This document shows positions 53,465-61,968 of a stretch of 64,000 bases of DNA, piece after piece. Source of the DNA: CAYUWG01 sp964448285 (GTDB lineage Bacteria; Bacteroidota; Ignavibacteria; SZUA-365); contig CAYUWG010000005.1 of NCBI GenBank assembly GCA_964448285.1, forward strand, positions 1-64,000, read 5' to 3'. The notes beneath the pieces were generated by a model, which worked only from the letters and a program-made list of their open reading frames with translations, had not been told where the DNA came from and ran no database searches. Position 1 is the stretch's first letter, and every line of letters begins with the position of its first letter. A program made the translations under genes and the position numbers.

Positions 53465-55489
53465 TTACTGATTACTGTCTGACTTCTCGTATTCCACCGG
53501 TGTCTCGACGGTAATATTGACCGTCCTGCAGTACATGCGACCCTCCGGAAGATTGTTGTCGAAAAGCGTTTCCGTTTCGCCATGACCCTGCACTTTCGCC
53601 GATGGCCAGCCAAGAGCACTGCGCACTTCAACCGAGCGTCGATAGCTGAGCTGACTGTTGTGCCGGCTTTCTCCGATGCGGTCGGTAAAACCCTCGATCG
53701 TCACCGCGGCGCCCTTTTGCAGCCGGTCGCGAATCATCTCCGCTATGCGGCTGTTCATCCCGACGACGTCCGCACGGTCGAAGTCGAAGAGGATGAGGGC
53801 ATAGCGGTCGATGTATTTGTCTGCGATACGCTCACGGCGCTTGTGATGAACGGTAAGCCGCTCGACAGGAATGTCCGCGGGCGCGGTGCGCGCTTGCAGT
53901 CCTCTCGAATCCTTCGCTGTCAGGACGTACGTGAGCGTATTCACTCCTTCAGGAAGCATGTCTAATTTCTCTTCAATCGCAAGAGGAATGTGAACGGGCG
54001 GCTCATCCGCACCATAGAATGCAGTGAACTCCGCGCCATCGTTCGAGACGGAGATCTTCCACGATTCTACGCCGCGCTCACTCTGAACCCTCGGACGGAA
54101 AACGACCTTCGGATAGACTTCAACGCGAATCGTATCGTTCGTGATGACGGGTTTGAGTATCTCCCACTCGCTCGATGAAATCTCCACCCTTCGGTTTTCT
54201 TCGATTCCATCCCGCTCCGTCATCGTCGAATAGAGCACCGGCAGATTTCGCTTCTGAACAGTCATGCGGCTTTCGTCGATCTTCCAGACATCACGGAGGT
54301 AATCACGAACGGCATGCGCCCGATCGAGCGAAAGCGCGAGATTGCCTTTCTCGCTTCCATCGTCCGCATTACATCCGGTAATCGTGATCTGAGCTTGAGG
54401 CATGGAGCGCATCCTTTTCCCGATGATGTTCAAGACGTGATAGTAGATCGTGAGCGTCTCGAGATTGTGCAACGCATCCTCCGAGAAGCTTTTCGTCTCC
54501 CCTTCTGTCAACCGGTGATATCGCATCGGGATGTCGGAAGAATTCTCCGAGAAAAAAACGTAGGGCAAGAGAGGTCGCATCCGGACGCCCACAAACTCCT
54601 CCATCCGGTACACGGGATTTTCCACTTCATTCCCGTTCTCGTCAAGGCCGATCGCGTCAATGGTTGCGGAAAGCGCCGGAGCGATTTCTCTCGGCGGTTC
54701 CACGGGGCGGGGTACTTCGGGCAGCGCGTCGGATGTTTTTTGTGGCGTGTATAGCAACGCCGCGCCGATTCGGATGGTGTGCGCAGACCAATCGAGATCA
54801 GCTACGATCGGGGATAGCGTATAGGTGAAGAAGACTTCCGGCGCAAGGAAGAGCGTACCGTTGCGGTTCATCGGCAGGCGAACGTGCATTCCTCCCGTGA
54901 GGGCCAGATGCCCTGACTGCGCGCGTGGTATCGTTCCCGAAGATTCATTGCGCTTGCGCCTGCCCGTTTCCTTGAACACACCGTAGTCCTCCGGCTTGAT
55001 GAGCGTTTCACTCTGTTCGTAAGAACGCAGCGGCACGACCGACGCACGTCCTCCGATGTACACCATCAAGGGATCGAGATGACGAAAGACAAGGAGCGGT
55101 TCCAATCCCAACGTCGCTATCGAGGCGGTCATGCTGTGCTCGAATTCACCCCGCACCGTTTCGTTGCCGACGATAACGGTCGTGCCTTCAATCGTTCGTA
55201 GCGTTGCATCCAAACGTGAATATCCTAATCGTGCACCGATCGACATCGCCTGTGTGAACGGGTACTCGTAGAGGATTCCGAATCCGAAAGACCATCCATT
55301 GTCGTCACCGAAACGGGGACAGCAGTTGGGAACGCCGGGCAATGCACGGAAATCTGCCGAGTGAAAGTTCCAATTCGCTCCGGCGTAAATCCCATAAACG
55401 TTTGGGGGTATTTCCGTTTGCGCTTTGAGAATCCCGCAAACCAGCACTGATGACAATGCAGCGATACGTACGGCGTACTTCCCAACCAT
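53465..55489 (-). CDS. Outer-membrane protein with two OmpA-like domains
   Basis: A 674-residue outer-membrane protein. After a signal peptide (MVGKYAVRIAALSSVLVCGI, then LKAQ), residues about 30-230 look like an eight-stranded beta barrel (NVYGIYAGANWNFHSADF, LFLAPEVFFTYTLSPIVADL). Two OmpA C-terminal domains follow: one near residues 315-435 (FFSENSSDIPMRYHRL; TITGCNADDGSEKGNLALSL; ENRRVEISS) and one near 560-665 (ALILFDFDRADVVGMNSRI; TIEGFTDRIGESRHNSQLSY; RRSVEVRSALGWPSAKVQGH). Between them is a beta-rich region of about 120 residues. OmpA domains bind peptidoglycan, so the protein may clamp the wall at two points. It follows the giant repeat protein by 17 bases. Confidence 0.85.
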   Translation of the reverse strand: MVGKYAVRIAALSSVLVCGILKAQTEIPPNVYGIYAGANWNFHSADFRALPGVPNCCPRFGDDNGWSFGFGILYEYPFTQAMSIGARLGYSRLDATLRTIEGTTVIVGNETVRGEFEHSMTASIATLGLEPLLVFRHLDPLMVYIGGRASVVPLRSYEQSETLIKPEDYGVFKETGRRKRNESSGTIPRAQSGHLALTGGMHVRLPMNRNGTLFLAPEVFFTYTLSPIVADLDWSAHTIRIGAALLYTPQKTSDALPEVPRPVEPPREIAPALSATIDAIGLDENGNEVENPVYRMEEFVGVRMRPLLPYVFFSENSSDIPMRYHRLTEGETKSFSEDALHNLETLTIYYHVLNIIGKRMRSMPQAQITITGCNADDGSEKGNLALSLDRAHAVRDYLRDVWKIDESRMTVQKRNLPVLYSTMTERDGIEENRRVEISSSEWEILKPVITNDTIRVEVYPKVVFRPRVQSERGVESWKISVSNDGAEFTAFYGADEPPVHIPLAIEEKLDMLPEGVNTLTYVLTAKDSRGLQARTAPADIPVERLTVHHKRRERIADKYIDRYALILFDFDRADVVGMNSRIAEMIRDRLQKGAAVTIEGFTDRIGESRHNSQLSYRRSVEVRSALGWPSAKVQGHGETETLFDNNLPEGRMYCRTVNITVETPVEYEKSDSNQ

Positions 55490-55506
55490 TGTTTGTAATC
55501 GTGTCC

Positions 55507-58500
55507 CTACTTCAGCAGCATCATCGCTCTGCTGCGCGTTTGTGTCGGTGTGAAAAGGAAGAGATAATACACGTCGCCCGGCAAGTGCGATGCATCGAAT
55601 GTCACCGCATATCTTCCCGGTTCGATCTCTGAATCGACGAGCACTGCTACCTCCTTTCCCATTTTGTCAAATACGACCAAGCGCGTCGGACCTGTCTCGA
55701 TCGTTTCATACTCCACCGTTGTGACGGGATTGAACGGATTGGGATAATTCTGCCTCAGATAAACCGTGCCCGTCGCCTCGATAAGTCTCGTGCCTCCTTC
55801 GCGGCAAACATTGTCCAGAGTGAAAAGCCCGGGTAACTCCGTGACGGAGATTGACGCTCCGAGAGATGCAGTGTTTTCCAGTTGCAGAATCGTACTCGTG
55901 TCGCTTCCAAGCGCTGCGATGAAGCGAAACGTCGTCAGGACACCATCGCCCGGAATGTACGGGAGGGTCATTTCGACGATGCGATCGTTGCCCTGTATGA
56001 TGCCGGGGCCGAAGGTGAGCGGTTTCAGAAGGGTGCGGTTGAATCGCAGAGACGTACGAAAACCGGTAACGCCTGCAACGGAAACATACCGTGCATTGCG
56101 CACCATGATCGGAATCTCGACCAGTTCACCGGGTGCGGCATGGCCGACGCCCGCTTCGAGTATGACGGACGCTGTTCCGCGCTCGCCCCGTACGACTTGA
56201 AGGTGCGGTTCGCACAGTTCCGGTTCGGTGATGAGTGCGAGATCTCTCAGAGACCAACCGTCAGCAGAAGGATCGCTGAATCGAATCGGTATCTGAACGC
56301 TCATCCCGGGTGGTAGAAGTATCGGGAACACGGCAGTCGAGTAAAAGGGCGACGCGACGATAACCCCGCGAATTGTAAGCGGGAGCGTCCCCGTGTTTTG
56401 AAGGATGAGCATCCTTTCAGCCGGGAACTGCTGTGGAAAGACGACGCCGAAGTCCACAGGGGTACTGCTCACGGCGACGAGTTCCTTTTGGGCTGTGATG
56501 AGAATGGAAGCAGTCGGCGGAGTTGCATTTGTCGCAAGCAACAGCGTTACGGATTTCGTTCCTTCAGACACCGGCTTGAATCGCACTCCGATGCTTCCCT
56601 CGCCGCCCGGAGGAATGGAGAATGGAACGAACGATGGCTCGATTGAAAAGTCCGGATCTCCGCTCAGTTGAGCGCCGTTGATCTCAAGAGTCTCGCCTCC
56701 GGAGTTTTTTATAACGATCGTTGTATCGAGGAATTCGTCGCAGAGCGCAGCGGCAAACTGCACGGAGCCGGGGATGGTGATTCCGGGAGGCGATTTCAGA
56801 ATGCCTTGTACTACGACGCGATGATCGTCGCAGTTAGGTTGAGTGATGAGGATCAGCGTATCCTCATACCTCCCGTCATTCGAAGGAGCTTTCCATTCCA
56901 CTTCAAACTCCCGCGATTCGTTCACCGGTATCGTGACGGGTAACGTCGTCGTCAGAGTGAAAACGTTGTGCGTCGCAAACCGGTATCCAACGATCGTAAC
57001 ATCCAACGAACCGTTGTTGGTGACCGTCAACGAACGAACCGATGGAAGCTGCCCCGCAGTGATCGTTCCGAAATCGACACGCGGGCTTGTAAGTCGAAGG
57101 ATCTCATACTGACCGCTCAAACTCACCACCACCATGGTATCCGATGGCGCATCGATCTTCACCGTCAACTGTGCTTGTCTCAATCCGGGTGACTGTGGAT
57201 TGAAACGGATCGGAATCGTCAAAGACTGGCTCGGCGAAAGTGTCACCGGCAGGTTCACTTGCGGCACTTGTTCGAAATCGCCATCACCCGTCAGCGTGAG
57301 TCCGGCTATGTTCAACGGTTGTGCGCCGGTGTTCGTCACCACAATCACAGAATCGAACGGCGGACTGATGCATGGCGATTGAGAAAAACCCACCGAAGTC
57401 GGTGTAACGAACACTGGTGCCATCGCGCGGCGTCCGGTGACGAGGACTTCTACCCGAGAGCACTTCGGTACAAAGTCGAGATCGAGCGTGTCCACATATT
57501 TGCCGTCTGCAAGAGGATCGTTGAATCGGATCGTGATTTGCGCTGAACTGTTTGGCGCTATCGTGACCGGGACTCCGCTCGTTATCGTGAACGTCGTTCC
57601 GGATCGAAGGACCGCACCAGTGACGGTGATCGGTACCGTTCCGGTGTTTCTCACTGTGAATGTTTTCTCGACCGGAAAGCCTAATGGCGGCACCGTCCCA
57701 AAGTCCACGGCCGTAACCGTCAACTCCGCGAGATCGATGCGTGCATTCAGTGTAATCGTCGTGATGCTACCGTTTTCCGCGTTCGATATCAGGGTGAGTT
57801 GTGCGGTCTTCATTCCCGGTGATACGGGTGAAAGCCGTACGCGAATCGTATCGCTGCCGCCGGGAGGGATGTGCTTCGGAAATGTCGAGAGAACGGAATA
57901 CTCCGCGCTTCCCGTAATCGATGCGGACGAAATCACAAGCTCGCGCATACCGGGATTGTGAATCGTGATGACGGTATCGCGCACCGGATAGCCGCAGAGG
58001 CTCGTTCCAAAATCGACCTGCCCGATCGTTGAAAGAATCGGCGTCGGCTTGCTTGTCCCACTGACTGGAGTCAGCAGAGGACCACAATCAGGGCGATAGA
58101 TGACACGAAGGGTATCCGCGTAAACTCCGTCTGCGGGAGGCGATGAAAAGCGAACAAGGATATTCGCTGCTGCCCCCGGTTGCAGAGTGATCGGAAGTGA
58201 GGTCAGCACTGCAAAAGGCGTTGCTCTTTGAAAGACCAACGAATCGATCGTGATAGGAACGTTACCCGTGTTTTGAATCGTGAGGTTTCGGGTTACGGGA
58301 AACTGATTCGGTTGAATCGTTCCGAAGTCAACGGCAGCTACGGTCAGCTCCGCTGAATTCCTTCTGCCGGTTAAAGGAATGGAGACGGTCAGTCCGTTTA
58401 TCGCATTCGATGAAAACGTGAGGACTGCGTTCTTCGCCCCGCTCGTAGCAGGGTTGAATCGGATGACGAACTGAGTGCTGTCACCGGCCGGTACCGTAAT

Positions 58501-60705
58501 GGGGAATGTCGTCGGGGAAAGGATTTTGAAATCCGTATCCGGTATGATCGCTGCGTTCGAAAGAATGAGATCATCGATGCCCGGATTGCGAACGACGATC
58601 ACGGTGTCATAGGGAATGCGGTCACATAATCCGAGATTGAAATCCATTGCGGACGGATAGGTGATCCCCGGTCCGCCCTTTTTCTCGCCACTGATGATGC
58701 TCCTCAATGGATCGCACGGTGGATGATAGGAGAAAAGAAGTGTATCGGTATATCGCCCTGCAGCTCCCGGATCGTTGAACCGCACGGTCACCAGAGCCGA
58801 ACCTCCAGGTGGAATAGACACAGGCACTCCCGATATGAGAGTGAAGGGTGTTCCCCTGAGACTTGCCGATGTGACGTGAATGGTATCCCGAGACGCGTTT
58901 GTCAGGCGAACCTGTTTCGTCTGCGGAAACATCCCCGGATTGATCCCGCCAAAATCCAAATCCTGCGCAGCGACGAAAATCCTGGCAAGCGTTCCACTGA
59001 GCGATACCGTAATGACGGAGGATTCAGGCGCATCCGTCTCGAATTTCAACGTGGCATAAAAGACACCAAAGGATGACGGTGCAAACCGAACACCGATCGT
59101 CACACTCTTTCCTCTGGGGACGATGAGGGGAAGTGAAACAGTCGGAGAAATCGAGAATATGGAATCCGGTGATATGGCGATGTTCAAAATTCGAATATCC
59201 CTGTCGCTCGGATTGAACAGCGTGATCAGCGTGTCGCGTGTCTCCAAGCCACAGGCACTGAAGGAAAAGAACACACTCCTCGGCGCTGATATGAACACCG
59301 ACGGCACACGTTCTCCGTCGATCCAGGACATGAGCGGGTCACAGGATGGTATCGTTACGAACATCAGCGTATCGCGATAAACGCCCATCGCCGTGGGACC
59401 GAAGAAACGGAGGATCACATCGACCGAGTCATTTGGAGCGACAGTGACCGGTAAGGTCGGACTCACGTGTGTACCGGTGGTGAGCTGTATCCGGGAGATC
59501 GTAAGTGGTACCGTGCCTGTGTTTTTTATCGTGACCGCAGTATCGAAGGGGAACTGGGTCGTATTTCTCCTCCCAATGTCGATGTGATTGACGCGCAACC
59601 CGACGCTGTCCTTCACCCCTGTCAACGGCACTGCGAGCGCTGAATCATTCGTAGCATTGGAGTTCAGGATCAATTGTGCTGTCCGCAATCCTGCGGCAGT
59701 TGGAGAAAACCGCACCGTGATTGGGATGGCCACACCTGGAGGAATGCGCAATTCGGGTGGAATGGAAATCGGATTGGTCAATGAAAAGTCCTGAGCATGA
59801 GTCCCCGTGATAGATGCGCGTCTTATCGTCAGTGTATCCGATCCGGTGTTTCGAACCACGACGACGGAATCTTTCGGGGTCTCTTTCGGACAGAGGACGT
59901 TGAAGACAAGTGAAGATGCCTGAATGGTTCGCTCATTGGATCGTGGCGGTTCACATCCGATATCGATGGGCAAATCCGGAATATTCACAATCTGTGGATT
60001 CCCTCTTGGGCTCATATGATTCCCCTTACCGGAAGAATCGGCAAAGTTTCCGCAGAACTTCCAATAGCCGTTCAATCCGCTGCGATCGTGCAGTGGAAGA
60101 GTCATATCCTTTCGCGCGATGATTTGAGCGGGAGTCCTTTCGATACTCCAGTAACGACATTCATCGAAGGTCGCATTAAGGTATGCACCTGAAGAATTGT
60201 TGTAATATCCCCCCCACGCAAGTCCTGTAGGCGCGTTGAATACTCTCGGCGAAAAGGCGACGTTAAGGATTTGGTTGCCATTGAAGAACAGTCTCGCACG
60301 GCCTGAAGGGCCATTCACCACTAATGCAATGTGAAACCAGACATTCGGTGTAACTGTGTTATCCGGTGTGAAAAAATACGAATCAGGAGGACCGATTGCG
60401 GTGATAAATGCGAGCCGTCGTCGCGTATGTTCGTACCATATTTGCCAGTCAGAAGGAAGGCCGGAAGGATGATCCCGCGTTACAATCAGGCCGCTGTTTT
60501 GGACTTTTACCCAACATTCAACGGAGAAAGCAGGAAGTACAATTGAAGCATTATCTACATGCTCAATCCACTGGTATGCCGCCACTCTCATACCTTGGTT
60601 AGGTTGTCCGATGCAAGGAACAGCGATGATGAGTAAACCTAAGAGGTACATAATGCTCTTGGTCAACCCGATTGGCAGTAGCACTGAGTTACACTTGCGT
60701 CTCAT
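55507..60705 (-). CDS. Giant surface protein: LamG-like domain, six two-domain ASH repeats, T9SS sorting domain
   Basis: A 1732-residue protein. The start at 60705 (MRRKCNSVLLPIGLT) has CGGAG seven bases upstream; a TTG thirty bases earlier is disfavoured. After a signal with IMYLLGLLIIAVPCIGQ comes a LamG/concanavalin-like domain (residues about 45-240; GLIVTRDHPSGLPSDWQIWY). Then six tandem units of about 215 residues follow, each with two choice-of-anchor-D/ASH beta sandwiches (DTVIVVRNPG ... FVIRFNPATSGAKNAVLTFS; FGTIQPNQFPVTRNLTIQNT). Each unit has one cysteine at its start and one near its end. A cohesin-like domain (ASVILEAGVGHAAPGELVEI) precedes the sorting domain (YLRQNYPNPFNPVTTVEYE). 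Probably a fibrous adhesin or spacer. Operon with the OmpA gene. Confidence 0.85.
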   Translation of the reverse strand: MRRKCNSVLLPIGLTKSIMYLLGLLIIAVPCIGQPNQGMRVAAYQWIEHVDNASIVLPAFSVECWVKVQNSGLIVTRDHPSGLPSDWQIWYEHTRRRLAFITAIGPPDSYFFTPDNTVTPNVWFHIALVVNGPSGRARLFFNGNQILNVAFSPRVFNAPTGLAWGGYYNNSSGAYLNATFDECRYWSIERTPAQIIARKDMTLPLHDRSGLNGYWKFCGNFADSSGKGNHMSPRGNPQIVNIPDLPIDIGCEPPRSNERTIQASSLVFNVLCPKETPKDSVVVVRNTGSDTLTIRRASITGTHAQDFSLTNPISIPPELRIPPGVAIPITVRFSPTAAGLRTAQLILNSNATNDSALAVPLTGVKDSVGLRVNHIDIGRRNTTQFPFDTAVTIKNTGTVPLTISRIQLTTGTHVSPTLPVTVAPNDSVDVILRFFGPTAMGVYRDTLMFVTIPSCDPLMSWIDGERVPSVFISAPRSVFFSFSACGLETRDTLITLFNPSDRDIRILNIAISPDSIFSISPTVSLPLIVPRGKSVTIGVRFAPSSFGVFYATLKFETDAPESSVITVSLSGTLARIFVAAQDLDFGGINPGMFPQTKQVRLTNASRDTIHVTSASLRGTPFTLISGVPVSIPPGGSALVTVRFNDPGAAGRYTDTLLFSYHPPCDPLRSIISGEKKGGPGITYPSAMDFNLGLCDRIPYDTVIVVRNPGIDDLILSNAAIIPDTDFKILSPTTFPITVPAGDSTQFVIRFNPATSGAKNAVLTFSSNAINGLTVSIPLTGRRNSAELTVAAVDFGTIQPNQFPVTRNLTIQNTGNVPITIDSLVFQRATPFAVLTSLPITLQPGAAANILVRFSSPPADGVYADTLRVIYRPDCGPLLTPVSGTSKPTPILSTIGQVDFGTSLCGYPVRDTVITIHNPGMRELVISSASITGSAEYSVLSTFPKHIPPGGSDTIRVRLSPVSPGMKTAQLTLISNAENGSITTITLNARIDLAELTVTAVDFGTVPPLGFPVEKTFTVRNTGTVPITVTGAVLRSGTTFTITSGVPVTIAPNSSAQITIRFNDPLADGKYVDTLDLDFVPKCSRVEVLVTGRRAMAPVFVTPTSVGFSQSPCISPPFDSVIVVTNTGAQPLNIAGLTLTGDGDFEQVPQVNLPVTLSPSQSLTIPIRFNPQSPGLRQAQLTVKIDAPSDTMVVVSLSGQYEILRLTSPRVDFGTITAGQLPSVRSLTVTNNGSLDVTIVGYRFATHNVFTLTTTLPVTIPVNESREFEVEWKAPSNDGRYEDTLILITQPNCDDHRVVVQGILKSPPGITIPGSVQFAAALCDEFLDTTIVIKNSGGETLEINGAQLSGDPDFSIEPSFVPFSIPPGGEGSIGVRFKPVSEGTKSVTLLLATNATPPTASILITAQKELVAVSSTPVDFGVVFPQQFPAERMLILQNTGTLPLTIRGVIVASPFYSTAVFPILLPPGMSVQIPIRFSDPSADGWSLRDLALITEPELCEPHLQVVRGERGTASVILEAGVGHAAPGELVEIPIMVRNARYVSVAGVTGFRTSLRFNRTLLKPLTFGPGIIQGNDRIVEMTLPYIPGDGVLTTFRFIAALGSDTSTILQLENTASLGASISVTELPGLFTLDNVCREGGTRLIEATGTVYLRQNYPNPFNPVTTVEYETIETGPTRLVVFDKMGKEVAVLVDSEIEPGRYAVTFDASHLPGDVYYLFLFTPTQTRSRAMMLLK

Positions 60706-60826
60706 AAACCATCTCCGTATTTGTTCGGGATCCAATTCAGGGACTGAGAAGAATTGGCGCAGTAGGAACCTACAACATTCAACTCTTCATGTCAATGACA
60801 CTTGAAACGCAGGAAAGGTTGCGGGT

Positions 60827-61951
60827 TTACCTGAGGAGCGTTTCGTACACTTCAACGACGCTGTTTGCATAGCGCTCCCATGTGTAGTTCCTCACGGATT
60901 CACTTCCGCGTAATCCCATTTGCCGCGCTTCATCAGGATGCGAATAGCACCACGCGAGCCGCTCCTTCAGTGCATCGATGTCGCGTATGGCTGTGACGAA
61001 TCCTTCGTTTCCGTCCCGGATGATACTCCCCGTGTTCTCCGATACGATGAGTGGAAGTCCGCAGGCCATCGCTTCGTAGGTCACGAGCGCACTGCCTTCC
61101 TGTAGTGAAGGCAAGACGAACACCGACGCCTGGCTGTACTCGTTGAACAGCTCTTCATGGTTGACATGCCCCCGATAAATGAACGAACCTTCGTATTGAC
61201 GCAGGACAGGCTTCATCTCTTCTTCAACCGTCCCGATAAGAACAAGCTCTGCATCCACAAGAGCGAGTGACTTCCACGCCTCGAGGAGATAGTGCACCCC
61301 TTTCTGAATACCGATGTTGCCGACGAAGAGCGCGCGAAATTTCGAATCTTTTTTTGGCACCTGTTTGAAAGACGTGAGGTCGATGCCGTAGGGAATCATC
61401 GCAAGCTTGTCGCCCGAAACACCGTGTGAGAGGAAACTTCTTCGAACGAACTCCGACGGGATGATCACTTTGTCCGCAAGCTCGATTTCCTTCAAACCCT
61501 TTTCGATAATCTGTGGATGCGCTCGTTCAGAACGGACACCGAATCGCTCGTACTCTTCCTTCAAGATCTCATCCTGATAGTAGGGATGCGTGGAGCCTCG
61601 CTCGATAACGACTTTCGCTCCGAAGCGACGGACGGTAGGAATGGAATAGAGAGCGTAGTTTCCCCAAGCATGGAAAACGTCGCACGGCGGGATGTACTTC
61701 CGAGCGCTCGCATCGAAAAGGTTATCCTTGAGATAGGAGTAATACCCTTTCCTGCGAAGCGCCGGAATTTTTCGAATGATCATCCCTAGATATTCCGGCA
61801 GAGGCACAGAGCTGTAATATCGCGATGGAAAAAGTTTTTGCACGTACCACGACTTCGTGGTTATGATCTTCCGAAGATGGCCGAGTCTATAGAGTTGTTC
61901 CGCAAGTTGTACTGCGTGAAAACGCCCGCCGACGGATATGACGACATCCAC
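60827..61951 (-). CDS. Glycosyltransferase family 4 enzyme
   Basis: GT4 sugar transferase of 374 residues, similar in plan to the two at 48.5-50.8 kb but not adjacent to them. N-terminus: MDVVISVGGRFHAVQLAEQL. The middle has HAWGNYALYSIPTVRRFGAK, then VVIERGSTHPYYQDEILKEE near residue 118. The donor domain has FRALFVGNIGIQKGVHYLLE near 203 and SVFVLPSLQEGSALVTYEAM near 290, followed by ACGLPLIVSENTG. The acidic residues of the catalytic E-x7-E motif are present (EGSALVTYE). It begins 17 bases after the YfhO-type gene, so both are probably in one unit. Acceptor and donor are unknown. Confidence 0.87.
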   Translation of the reverse strand: MDVVISVGGRFHAVQLAEQLYRLGHLRKIITTKSWYVQKLFPSRYYSSVPLPEYLGMIIRKIPALRRKGYYSYLKDNLFDASARKYIPPCDVFHAWGNYALYSIPTVRRFGAKVVIERGSTHPYYQDEILKEEYERFGVRSERAHPQIIEKGLKEIELADKVIIPSEFVRRSFLSHGVSGDKLAMIPYGIDLTSFKQVPKKDSKFRALFVGNIGIQKGVHYLLEAWKSLALVDAELVLIGTVEEEMKPVLRQYEGSFIYRGHVNHEELFNEYSQASVFVLPSLQEGSALVTYEAMACGLPLIVSENTGSIIRDGNEGFVTAIRDIDALKERLAWCYSHPDEARQMGLRGSESVRNYTWERYANSVVEVYETLLR

Positions 61952-61968
61952 GAGATTCGAAGAAGAGC

